The notes under the pieces are model-generated. The model ran no database searches. It saw only the letters and a list, made by a program, of their open reading frames with translations, and had not been told where the DNA came from. DNA of 64,000 nt from Actinernus sp. WN-2022 (taxonomy: Eukaryota > Cnidaria > Anthozoa > Actiniaria > Actinernidae): the NCBI GenBank assembly GCA_030867875.1, contig JAOWCC010001634.1, positions 101,163,321 through 101,227,320 on the forward strand. The letters are read 5' to 3'. Within the stretch, counting starts at the first letter, position 1. The number at the start of each line of letters is the position of its first letter. Shown here piece by piece: positions 1 to 13,100 of this stretch. Made by a program: the position numbers and the translations under genes.

Positions 1-184
1 CGTGTAGTACATCGAAATCCATCAAAAGCTCGAGAAATGGCGCCACTTTGAAGATTTTAGGGTACACAAGTAACTTTGAGAGATTCAGGTTAGCTTACAA
101 AAACCACATTTTCGGGTTTTCTACACCAAATACGGCAAAACTGGCACGCTAGTCTTAAAGTACTGGAAGAGACCGTTGTTTTGA
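1..184. repeat. Satellite monomer A (184 bp), first copy
   Basis: The first complete monomer begins with cgtgtagtacatcgaaatcc and the next begin at 185, 369 and so on, exactly 184 bp apart. No gene, promoter or RNA motif was recognised in it. The monomer is AT-rich and its copies are nearly identical. Confidence 0.95.
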
Positions 185-1104
185 CGTGTAGTACATCGAA
201 ATCCATCAAAAGTTCGAGAAATGGCGCCACTTTGAAGATTTTAGGGTACACAAGTAACTTTGAGAGATTCAGGTTAGCTTACAAAAACCACATTTTCGGG
301 TTTTCTACACCAAATACGGCAAAACTGGCACGCTAGTCTTAAAGTATTGGAAGAGACCGTTGTTTTGACGTGTAGTACATCGAAATCCATCAAAAGTTCG
401 AGAAATGGCGCCACTTTGAAGATTTTAGGGTACACAAGTAACTTTGAGAGATTCAGGTTAGCTTACAAAAACCACATTTTCGGGTTTTCTACACCAAATA
501 CGGCAAAACTGGCACGCTAGTCTTAAAGTACTGGAAGAGACCGTTGTTTTGACGTGTAGTACATCGAAATCCATCAAAAGCTCGAGAAATGGCGCCACTT
601 TGAAGATTTTAGGGTACACAAGTAACTTTGAGAGATTCAGGTTAGCTTACAAAAACCACATTTTCGGGTTTTCTACACCAAATACGGCAAAACTGGCACG
701 CTAGTCTTAAAGTATTGGAAGAGACCGTTGTTTTGACGTGTAGTACATCGAAATCCATCAAAAGTTCGAGAAATGGCGCCACTTTGAAGATTTTAGGGTA
801 CACAAGTAACTTTGAGAGATTCAGGTTAGCTTACAAAAACCACATTTTCGGGTTTTCTACACCAAATACGGCAAAACTGGCACCCTAGTCTTAAAGTACT
901 GGAAGAGACCGTTGTTTTGACGTGTAGTACATCGAAATCCATCAAAAGCTCGAGAAATGGCGCCACTTTGAAGATTTTAGGGTACACAAGTAACTTTGAG
1001 AGATTCAGGTTAGCTTACAAAAACCACATTTTCGGGTTTTCTACACCAAATACGGCAAAACTGGCACGCTAGTCTTAAAGTACTGGAAGAGACCGTTGTT
1101 TTGA

Positions 1105-1433
1105 CGTGTAGTACATCGAAATCCATCAAAAGCTCGAGAAATGGCGCCACTTTGAAATTTGTAAGGTACACAAGAATCTTGTGTGCCTTTAAGCTTTAAA
1201 AGCCAGTAACTCGTGTTTTTGCCGTTTTCTTGAAAGGGCAAATGACAGTTGAAGTATTTTCTGGCCTTTCTATCCCATAATTGACTTGACTTAGCTCCAT
1301 CCCATAATTTCTTTATTTGAGACCTAGAGGTTATGCTTAGGTTAGAAAAAGGCCATTTTCTGGTATTGTTACTCAAAATACAGGAAACTTCCATCCAGTA
1401 AACGCAATCTACATTAAGAGAACGTTGTATTGC
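1105..1433. repeat. Satellite unit B (329 bp), first copy
   Basis: B shares its first ~57 bases with A (to the actttgaaa stretch). Its last ~110 bases align with the end of A with many substitutions (aggttag...cattaagagaacgttgtattgcc against aggttag...cttaaagtactggaagagaccg). B therefore looks like two diverged A-type units joined with extra sequence. On the minus strand it holds a 134-codon open frame that crosses into the neighbouring A unit. The frame is identical in most copies because the DNA is identical. Confidence 0.85.
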
Positions 1434-4400
1434 CGTATAGTGCATCGAAATCCATCAAAAGCTCGAGAAATGGCGCCACTTTGAAGATTTTAGGGTACAC
1501 AAGTAACTTTGAGAGATTCAGGTTAGCTTACAAAAACCACATTTTCGGGTTTTCTACACCAAATACGGCAAAACTGGCACGCTAGTCTTAAAGTACTGGA
1601 AGAGACCGTTGTTTTGACGTGTAGTACATCGAAATCCATCAAAAGCTCGAGAAATGGCGCCACTTTGAAGATTTTAGGGTACACAAGTAACTTTGAGAGA
1701 TTCAGGTTAGCTTACAAAAACCACATTTTCGGGTTTTCTACACCAAATACGGCAAAACTGGCACGCTAGTCTTAAAGTACTGGAAGAGACCGTTGTTTTG
1801 ACGTGTAGTACATCGAAATCCATCAAAAGTTCGAGAAATGGCGCCACTTTGAAGATTTTAGGGTACACAAGTAACTTTGAGAGATTCAGGTTAGCTTACA
1901 AAAACCACATTTTCGGGTTTTCTACACCAAATACGGCAAAACTGGCACGCTAGTCTTAAAGTATTGGAAGAGACCGTTGTTTTGACGTGTAGTACATCGA
2001 AATCCATCAAAAGTTCGAGAAATGGCGCCACTTTGAAGATTTTAGGGTACACAAGTAACTTTGAGAGATTCAGGTTAGCTTACAAAAACCACATTTTCGG
2101 GTTTTCTACACCAAATACGGCAAAACTGGCACGCTAATCTTAAAGTACTGGAAGAGACCGTTGTTTTGACGTGTAGTACATCGAAATCCATCAAAAGCTC
2201 GAGAAATGGCGCCACTTTGAAGATTTTAGGGTACACAAGTAACTTTGAGAGATTCAGGTTAGCTTACAAAAACCACATTTTCGGGTTTTCTACACCAAAT
2301 ACGGCAAAACTGGCACGCTAGTCTTAAAGTACTGGAAGAGACCGTTGTTTTGACGTGTAGTACATCGAAATCCATCAAAAGCTCGAGAAATGGCGCCACT
2401 TTGAAATTTGTAAGGTACACAAGAATCTTGTGTGCCTTTAAGCTTTAAAAGCCAGTAACTCGTGTTTTTGCCGTTTTCTTGAAAGGGCAAATGACAGTTG
2501 AAGTATTTTCTGGCCTTTCTATCCCATAATTGACTTGACTTAGCTCCATCCCATAATTTCTTTATTTGAGACCTAGAGGTTATGCTTAGGTTAGAAAAAG
2601 GCCATTTTCTGGTATTGTTACTCAAAATACAGGAAACTTCCATCCAGTAAACGCAATCTACATTAAGAGAACGTTGTATTGCCGTATAGTGCATCGAAAT
2701 CCATCAAAAGCTCGAGAAATGGCGCCACTTTGAAGATTTTAGGGTACACAAGTAACTTTGAGAGATTCAGGTTAGCTTACAAAAACCACATTTTCGGGTT
2801 TTCTACACCAAATACGGCAAAACTGGCACGCTAGTCTTAAAGTACTGGAAGAGACCGTTGTTTTGACGTGTAGTACATCGAAATCCATCAAAAGTTCGAG
2901 AAATGGCGCCACTTTGAAGATTTTAGGGTACACAAGTAACTTTGAGAGATTCAGGTTAGCTTACAAAAACCACATTTTCGGGTTTTCTACACCAAATACG
3001 GCAAAACTGGCACGCTAGTCTTAAAGTACTGGAAGAGACCGTTGTTTTGACGTGTAGTACATCGAAATCCATCAAAAGCTCGAGAAATGGCGCCACTTTG
3101 AAGATTTTAGGGTACACAAGTAACTTTGAGAGATTCAGGTTAGCTTACAAAAACCACATTTTCGGGTTTTCTACACCAAATACGGCAAAACTGGCACGCT
3201 AGTCTTAAAGTATTGGAAGAGACCGTTGTTTTGACGTGTAGTACATCGAAATCCATCAAAAGTTCGAGAAATGGCGCCACTTTGAAGATTTTAGGGTACA
3301 CAAGTAACTTTGAGAGATTCAGGTTAGCTTACAAAAACCACATTTTCGGGTTTTCTACACCAAATACGGCAAAACTGGCACGCTAATCTTAAAGTACTGG
3401 AAGAGACCGTTGTTTTGACGTGTAGTACATCGAAATCCATCAAAAGCTCGAGAAATGGCGCCACTTTGAAGATTTTAGGGTACACAAGTAACTTTGAGAG
3501 ATTCAGGTTAGCTTACAAAAACCACATTTTCGGGTTTTCTACACCAAATACGGCAAAACTGGCACGCTAGTCTTAAAGTACTGGAAGAGACCGTTGTTTT
3601 GACGTGTAGTACATCGAAATCCATCAAAAGCTCGAGAAATGGCGCCACTTTGAAATTTGTAAGGTACACAAGAATCTTGTGTGCCTTTAAGCTTTAAAAG
3701 CCAGTAACTCGTGTTTTTGCCGTTTTCTTGAAAGGGCAAATGACAGTTGAAGTATTTTCTGGCCTTTCTATCCCATAATTGACTTGACTTAGCTCCATCC
3801 CATAATTTCTTTATTTGAGACCTAGAGGTTATGCTTAGGTTAGAAAAAGGCCATTTTCTGGTATTGTTACTCAAAATACAGGAAACTTCCATCCAGTAAA
3901 CGCAATCTACATTAAGAGAACGTTGTATTGCCGTATAGTGCATCGAAATCCATCAAAAGCTCGAGAAATGGCGCCACTTTGAAGATTTTAGGGTACACAA
4001 GTAACTTTGAGAGATTCAGGTTAGCTTACAAAAACCACATTTTCGGGTTTTCTACACCAAATACGGCAAAACTGGCACGCTAGTCTTAAAGTACTGGAAG
4101 AGACCGTTGTTTTGACGTGTAGTACATCGAAATCCATCAAAAGCTCGAGAAATGGCGCCACTTTGAAGATTTTAGGGTACACAAGTAACTTTGAGAGATT
4201 CAGGTTAGCTTACAAAAACCACATTTTCGGGTTTTCTACACCAAATACGGCAAAACTGGCACGCTAGTCTTAAAGTACTGGAAGAGACCGTTGTTTTGAC
4301 GTGTAGTACATCGAAATCCATCAAAAGCTCGAGAAATGGCGCCACTTTGAAATTTGTAAGGTACACAAGAATCTTGTGTGCCTTTAAGCTTTAAAAGCCA

Positions 4401-6798
4401 GTAACTCGTGTTTTTGCCGTTTTCTTGAAAGGGCAAATGACAGTTGAAGTATTTTCTGGCCTTTCTATCCCATAATTGACTTGACTTAGCTCCATCCCAT
4501 AATTTCTTTATTTGAGACCTAGAGGTTATGCTTAGGTTAGAAAAAGGCCATTTTCTGGTATTGTTACTCAAAATACAGGAAACTTCCATCCAGTAAACGC
4601 AATCTACATTAAGAGAACGTTGTATTGCCGTATAGTGCATCGAAATCCATCAAAAGCTCGAGAAATGGCGCCACTTTGAAGATTTTAGGGTACACAAGTA
4701 ACTTTGAGAGATTCAGGTTAGCTTACAAAAACCACATTTTCGGGTTTTCTACACCAAATACGGCAAAACTGGCACGCTAGTCTTAAAGTACTGGAAGAGA
4801 CCGTTGTTTTGACGTGTAGTACATCGAAATCCATCAAAAGTTCGAGAAATGGCGCCACTTTGAAGATTTTAGGGTACACAAGTAACTTTGAGAGATTCAG
4901 GTTAGCTTACAAAAACCACATTTTCGGGTTTTCTACACCAAATACGGCAAAACTGGCACGCTAGTCTTAAAGTACTGGAAGAGACCGTTGTTTTGACGTG
5001 TAGTACATCGAAATCCATCAAAAGCTCGAGAAATGGCGCCACTTTGAAGATTTTAGGGTACACAAGTAACTTTGAGAGATTCAGGTTAGCTTACAAAAAC
5101 CACATTTTCGGGTTTTCTACACCAAATACGGCAAAACTGGCACGCTAGTCTTAAAGTATTGGAAGAGACCGTTGTTTTGACGTGTAGTACATCGAAATCC
5201 ATCAAAAGTTCGAGAAATGGCGCCACTTTGAAGATTTTAGGGTACACAAGTAACTTTGAGAGATTCAGGTTAGCTTACAAAAACCACATTTTCGGGTTTT
5301 CTACACCAAATACGGCAAAACTGGCACGCTAATCTTAAAGTACTGGAAGAGACCGTTGTTTTGACGTGTAGTACATCGAAATCCATCAAAAGCTCGAGAA
5401 ATGGCGCCACTTTGAAGATTTTAGGGTACACAAGTAACTTTGAGAGATTCAGGTTAGCTTACAAAAACCACATTTTCGGGTTTTCTACACCAAATACGGC
5501 AAAACTGGCACGCTAGTCTTAAAGTACTGGAAGAGACCGTTGTTTTGACGTGTAGTACATCGAAATCCATCAAAAGCTCGAGAAATGGCGCCACTTTGAA
5601 ATTTGTAAGGTACACAAGAATCTTGTGTGCCTTTAAGCTTTAAAAGCCAGTAACTCGTGTTTTTGCCGTTTTCTTGAAAGGGCAAATGACAGTTGAAGTA
5701 TTTTCTGGCCTTTCTATCCCATAATTGACTTGACTTAGCTCCATCCCATAATTTCTTTATTTGAGACCTAGAGGTTATGCTTAGGTTAGAAAAAGGCCAT
5801 TTTCTGGTATTGTTACTCAAAATACAGGAAACTTCCATCCAGTAAACGCAATCTACATTAAGAGAACGTTGTATTGCCGTATAGTGCATCGAAATCCATC
5901 AAAAGCTCGAGAAATGGCGCCACTTTGAAGATTTTAGGGTACACAAGTAACTTTGAGAGATTCAGGTTAGCTTACAAAAACCACATTTTCGGGTTTTCTA
6001 CACCAAATACGGCAAAACTGGCACGCTAGTCTTAAAGTACTGGAAGAGACCGTTGTTTTGACGTGTAGTACATCGAAATCCATCAAAAGTTCGAGAAATG
6101 GCGCCACTTTGAAGATTTTAGGGTACACAAGTAACTTTGAGAGATTCAGGTTAGCTTACAAAAACCACATTTTCGGGTTTTCTACACCAAATACGGCAAA
6201 ACTGGCACGCTAGTCTTAAAGTACTGGAAGAGACCGTTGTTTTGACGTGTAGTACATCGAAATCCATCAAAAGCTCGAGAAATGGCGCCACTTTGAAGAT
6301 TTTAGGGTACACAAGTAACTTTGAGAGATTCAGGTTAGCTTACAAAAACCACATTTTCGGGTTTTCTACACCAAATACGGCAAAACTGGCACGCTAGTCT
6401 TAAAGTATTGGAAGAGACCGTTGTTTTGACGTGTAGTACATCGAAATCCATCAAAAGTTCGAGAAATGGCGCCACTTTGAAGATTTTAGGGTACACAAGT
6501 AACTTTGAGAGATTCAGGTTAGCTTACAAAAACCACATTTTCGGGTTTTCTACACCAAATACGGCAAAACTGGCACCCTAGTCTTAAAGTACTGGAAGAG
6601 ACCGTTGTTTTGACGTGTAGTACATCGAAATCCATCAAAAGCTCGAGAAATGGCGCCACTTTGAAGATTTTAGGGTACACAAGTAACTTTGAGAGATTCA
6701 GGTTAGCTTACAAAAACCACATTTTCGGGTTTTCTACACCAAATACGGCAAAACTGGCACGCTAGTCTTAAAGTACTGGAAGAGACCGTTGTTTTGAC

Positions 6799-7189
6799 GT
6801 GTAGTACATGGAAATCCATCAAAAGCTCGAGAAATGGCGCCACTTTGAAATTTGTAAGGTACACAAGATCTAGCATGTTTTCACAAAAGGAGCCTTTGAA
6901 CCTAACACCCCCTTTTGTGAAAACATGCTAGATCTTGTGTGCCTTTAAGCTTTAAAAGCCAGTAACTCGTGTTTTTGCCGTTTTCTTGAAAGGGCAAATG
7001 ACAGTTGAAGTATTTTCTGGCCTTTCTATCCCATAATTGACTTGACTTAGCTCCATCCCATAATTTCTTTATTTGAGACCTAGAGGTTATGCTTAGGTTA
7101 GAAAAAGGCCATTTTCTGGTATTGTTACTCAAAATACAGGAAACTTCCATCCAGTAAACGCAATCTACATTAAGAGAACGTTGTATTGC
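6799..7189. repeat. Satellite unit C: B with a 72-bp palindrome
   Basis: C equals B except that the short acacaagaatcttgtg segment is expanded by ~63 bp. The expansion creates two perfect 26-bp inverted arms at 6865-6890 and 6911-6936 around a 20-bp spacer. The same form recurs at 7375, 11514, 12090, 14283 and, truncated, at 19854. It looks like a tiny fold-back element that inserted into one B unit and was then amplified with the array. Confidence 0.85.
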
Positions 7190-10100
7190 CGTATAGTGCA
7201 TCGAAATCCATCAAAAGCTCGAGAAATGGCGCCACTTTGAAGATTTTAGGGTACACAAGTAACTTTGAGAGATTCAGGTTAGCTTACAAAAACCACATTT
7301 TCGGGTTTTCTACACCAAATACGGCAAAACTGGCACGCTAGTCTTAAAGTACTGGAAGAGACCGTTGTTTTGACGTGTAGTACATCGAAATCCATCAAAA
7401 GCTCGAGAAATGGCTCCACTTTGAAATTTGTAAGGTACACAAGATCTAGCATGTTTTCACAAAAGGAGCCTTTGAACCTAACACCCCCTTTTGTGAAAAC
7501 ATGCTAGATCTTGTGTGCCTTTAAGCTTTAAAAGCCAGTAACTCGTGTTTTTGCCGTTTTCTTGAAAGGGCAAATGACAGTTGAAGTATTTTCTGGCCTT
7601 TCTATCCCATAATTGACTTGACTTAGCTCCATCCCATAATTTCTTTATTTGAGACCTAGAGGTTATGCTTAGGTTAGAAAAAGGCCATTTTCTGGTATTG
7701 TTACTCAAAATACAGGAAACTTCCATCCAGTAAACGCAATCTACATTAAGAGAACGTTGTATTGCCGTATAGTGCATCGAAATCCATCAAAAGCTCGAGA
7801 AATGGCGCCACTTTGAAGATTTTAGGGTACACAAGTAACTTTGAGAGATTCAGGTTAGCTTACAAAAACCACATTTTCGGGTTTTCTACACCAAATACGG
7901 CAAAACTGGCACGCTAGTCTTAAAGTACTGGAAGAGACCGTTGTTTTGACGTGTAGTACATCGAAATCCATCAAAAGTTCGAGAAATGGCGCCACTTTGA
8001 AGATTTTAGGGTACACAAGTAACTTTGAGAGATTCAGGTTAGCTTACAAAAACCACATTTTCGGGTTTTCTACACCAAATACGGCAAAACTGGCACGCTA
8101 GTCTTAAAGTACTGGAAGAGACCGTTGTTTTGACGTGTAGTACATCGAAATCCATCAAAAGCTCGAGAAATGGCGCCACTTTGAAGATTTTAGGGTACAC
8201 AAGTAACTTTGAGAGATTCAGGTTAGCTTACAAAAACCACATTTTCGGGTTTTCTACACCAAATACGGCAAAACTGGCACGCTAGTCTTAAAGTACTGGA
8301 AGAGACCGTTGTTTTGACGTGTAGTACATCGAAATCCATCAAAAGCTCGAGAAATGGCGCCACTTTGAAATTTGTAAGGTACACAAGAATCTTGTGTGCC
8401 TTTAAGCTTTAAAAGCCAGTAACTCGTGTTTTTGCCGTTTTCTTGAAAGGGCAAATGACAGTTGAAGTATTTTCTGGCCTTTCTATCCCATAATTGACTT
8501 GACTTAGCTCCATCCCATAATTTCTTTATTTGAGACCTAGAGGTTATGCTTAGGTTAGAAAAAGGCCATTTTCTGGTATTGTTACTCAAAATACAGGAAA
8601 CTTCCATCCAGTAAACGCAATCTACATTAAGAGAACGTTGTATTGCCGTATAGTGCATCGAAATCCATCAAAAGCTCGAGAAATGGCGCCACTTTGAAGA
8701 TTTTAGGGTACACAAGTAACTTTGAGAGATTCAGGTTAGCTTACAAAAACCACATTTTCGGGTTTTCTACACCAAATACGGCAAAACTGGCACGCTAGTC
8801 TTAAAGTACTGGAAGAGACCGTTGTTTTGACGTGTAGTACATCGAAATCCATCAAAAGCTCGAGAAATGGCGCCACTTTGAAGATTTTAGGGTACACAAG
8901 TAACTTTGAGAGATTCAGGTTAGCTTACAAAAACCACATTTTCGGGTTTTCTACACCAAATACGGCAAAACTGGCACGCTAGTCTTAAAGTACTGGAAGA
9001 GACCGTTGTTTTGACGTGTAGTACATCGAAATCCATCAAAAGTTCGAGAAATGGCGCCACTTTGAAGATTTTAGGGTACACAAGTAACTTTGAGAGATTC
9101 AGGTTAGCTTACAAAAACCACATTTTCGGGTTTTCTACACCAAATACGGCAAAACTGGCACGCTAGTCTTAAAGTACTGGAAGAGACCGTTGTTTTGACG
9201 TGTAGTACATCGAAATCCATCAAAAGCTCGAGAAATGGCGCCACTTTGAAATTTGTAAGGTACACAAGAATCTTGTGTGCCTTTAAGCTTTAAAAGCCAG
9301 TAACTCGTGTTTTTGCCGTTTTCTTGAAAGGGCAAATGACAGTTGAAGTATTTTCTGGCCTTTCTATCCCATAATTGACTTGACTTAGCTCCATCCCATA
9401 ATTTCTTTATTTGAGACCTAGAGGTTATGCTTAGGTTAGAAAAAGGCCATTTTCTGGTATTGTTACTCAAAATACAGGAAACTTCCATCCAGTAAACGCA
9501 ATCTACATTAAGAGAACGTTGTATTGCCGTATAGTGCATCGAAATCCATCAAAAGCTCGAGAAATGGCGCCACTTTGAAGATTTTAGGGTACACAAGTAA
9601 CTTTGAGAGATTCAGGTTAGCTTACAAAAACCACATTTTCGGGTTTTCTACACCAAATACGGCAAAACTGGCACGCTAGTCTTAAAGTACTGGAAGAGAC
9701 CGTTGTTTTGACGTGTAGTACATCGAAATCCATCAAAAGTTCGAGAAATGGCGCCACTTTGAAGATTTTAGGGTACACAAGTAACTTTGAGAGATTCAGG
9801 TTAGCTTACAAAAACCACATTTTCGGGTTTTCTACACCAAATACGGCAAAACTGGCACGCTAGTCTTAAAGTACTGGAAGAGACCGTTGTTTTGACGTGT
9901 AGTACATCGAAATCCATCAAAAGTTCGAGAAATGGCGCCACTTTGAAGATTTTAGGGTACACAAGTAACTTTGAGAGATTCAGGTTAGCTTACAAAAACC
10001 ACATTTTCGGGTTTTCTACACCAAATACGGCAAAACTGGCACGCTAATCTTAAAGTACTGGAAGAGACCGTTGTTTTGACGTGTAGTACATCGAAATCCA

Positions 10101-13100
10101 TCAAAAGCTCGAGAAATGGCGCCACTTTGAAGATTTTAGGGTACACAAGTAACTTTGAGAGATTCAGGTTAGCTTACAAAAACCACATTTTCGGGTTTTC
10201 TACACCAAATACGGCAAAACTGGCACGCTAGTCTTAAAGTACTGGAAGAGACCGTTGTTTTGACGTGTAGTACATCGAAATCCATCAAAAGCTCGAGAAA
10301 TGGCGCCACTTTGAAATTTGTAAGGTACACAAGAATCTTGTGTGCCTTTAAGCTTTAAAAGCCAGTAACTCGTGTTTTTGCCGTTTTCTTGAAAGGGCAA
10401 ATGACAGTTGAAGTATTTTCTGGCCTTTCTATCCTATAATTGACTTGACTTAGCTCCATCCCATAATTTCTTTATTTGAGACCTAGAGGTTATGCTTAGG
10501 TTAGAAAAAGGCCATTTTCTGGTATTGTTACTCAAAATACAGGAAACTTCCATCCAGTAAACGCAATCTACATTAAGAGAACGTTGTATTGCCGTATAGT
10601 GCATCGAAATCCATCAAAAGCTCGAGAAATGGCGCCACTTTGAAGATTTTAGGGTACACAAGTAACTTTGAGAGATTCAGGTTAGCTTACAAAAACCACA
10701 TTTTCGGGTTTTCTACACCAAATACGGCAAAACTGGCACGCTAGTCTTAAAGTACTGGAAGAGACCGTTGTTTTGACGTGTAGTACATCGAAATCCATCA
10801 AAAGTTCGAGAAATGGCGCCACTTTGAAGATTTTAGGGTACACAAGTAACTTTGAGAGATTCAGGTTAGCTTACAAAAACCACATTTTCGGGTTTTCTAC
10901 ACCAAATACGGCAAAACTGGCACGCTAGTCTTAAAGTACTGGAAGAGACCGTTGTTTTGACGTGTAGTACATCGAAATCCATCAAAAGCTCGAGAAATGG
11001 CGCCACTTTGAAGATTTTAGGGTACACAAGTAACTTTGAGAGATTCAGGTTAGCTTACAAAAACCACATTTTCGGGTTTTCTACACCAAATACGGCAAAA
11101 CTGGCACGCTAGTCTTAAAGTATTGGAAGAGACCGTTGTTTTGACGTGTAGTACATCGAAATCCATCAAAAGTTCGAGAAATGGCGCCACTTTGAAGATT
11201 TTAGGGTACACAAGTAACTTTGAGAGATTCAGGTTAGCTTACAAAAACCACATTTTCGGGTTTTCTACACCAAATACGGCAAAACTGGCACCCTAGTCTT
11301 AAAGTACTGGAAGAGACCGTTGTTTTGACGTGTAGTACATCGAAATCCATCAAAAGCTCGAGAAATGGCGCCACTTTGAAGATTTTAGGGTACACAAGTA
11401 ACTTTGAGAGATTCAGGTTAGCTTACAAAAACCACATTTTCGGGTTTTCTACACCAAATACGGCAAAACTGGCACGCTAGTCTTAAAGTACTGGAAGAGA
11501 CCGTTGTTTTGACGTGTAGTACATCGAAATCCATCAAAAGCTCGAGAAATGGCGCCACTTTGAAATTTGTAAGGTACACAAGATCTAGCATGTTTTCACA
11601 AAAGGAGCCTTTGAACCTAACACCCCCTTTTGTGAAAACATGCTAGATCTTGTGTGCCTTTAAGCTTTAAAAGCCAGTAACTCGTGTTTTTGCCGTTTTC
11701 TTGAAAGGGCAAATGACAGTTGAAGTATTTTCTGGCCTTTCTATCCCATAATTGACTTGACTTAGCTCCATCCCATAATTTCTTTATTTGAGACCTAGAG
11801 GTTATGCTTAGGTTAGAAAAAGGCCATTTTCTGGTATTGTTACTCAAAATACAGGAAACTTCCATCCAGTAAACGCAATCTACATTAAGAGAACGTTGTA
11901 TTGCCGTATAGTGCATCGAAATCCATCAAAAGCTCGAGAAATGGCGCCACTTTGAAGATTTTAGGGTACACAAGTAACTTTGAGAGATTCAGGTTAGCTT
12001 ACAAAAACCACATTTTCGGGTTTTCTACACCAAATACGGCAAAACTGGCACGCTAGTCTTAAAGTACTGGAAGAGACCGTTGTTTTGACGTGTAGTACAT
12101 CGAAATCCATCAAAAGCTCGAGAAATGGCTCCACTTTGAAATTTGTAAGGTACACAAGATCTAGCATGTTTTCACAAAAGGAGCCTTTGAACCTAACACC
12201 CCCTTTTGTGAAAACATGCTAGATCTTGTGTGCCTTTAAGCTTTAAAAGCCAGTAACTCGTGTTTTTGCCGTTTTCTTGAAAGGGCAAATGACAGTTGAA
12301 GTATTTTCTGGCCTTTCTATCCCATAATTGACTTGACTTAGCTCCATCCCATAATTTCTTTATTTGAGACCTAGAGGTTATGCTTAGGTTAGAAAAAGGC
12401 CATTTTCTGGTATTGTTACTCAAAATACAGGAAACTTCCATCCAGTAAACGCAATCTACATTAAGAGAACGTTGTATTGCCGTATAGTGCATCGAAATCC
12501 ATCAAAAGCTCGAGAAATGGCGCCACTTTGAAGATTTTAGGGTACACAAGTAACTTTGAGAGATTCAGGTTAGCTTACAAAAACCACATTTTCGGGTTTT
12601 CTACACCAAATACGGCAAAACTGGCACGCTAGTCTTAAAGTACTGGAAGAGACCGTTGTTTTGACGTGTAGTACATCGAAATCCATCAAAAGCTCGAGAA
12701 ATGGCGCCACTTTGAAGATTTTAGGGTACACAAGTAACTTTGAGAGATTCAGGTTAGCTTACAAAAACCACATTTTCGGGTTTTCTACACCAAATACGGC
12801 AAAACTGGCACGCTAGTCTTAAAGTACTGGAAGAGACCGTTGTTTTGACGTGTAGTACATCGAAATCCATCAAAAGTTCGAGAAATGGCGCCACTTTGAA
12901 GATTTTAGGGTACACAAGTAACTTTGAGAGATTCAGGTTAGCTTACAAAAACCACATTTTCGGGTTTTCTACACCAAATACGGCAAAACTGGCACGCTAG
13001 TCTTAAAGTACTGGAAGAGACCGTTGTTTTGACGTGTAGTACATCGAAATCCATCAAAAGCTCGAGAAATGGCGCCACTTTGAAATTTGTAAGGTACACA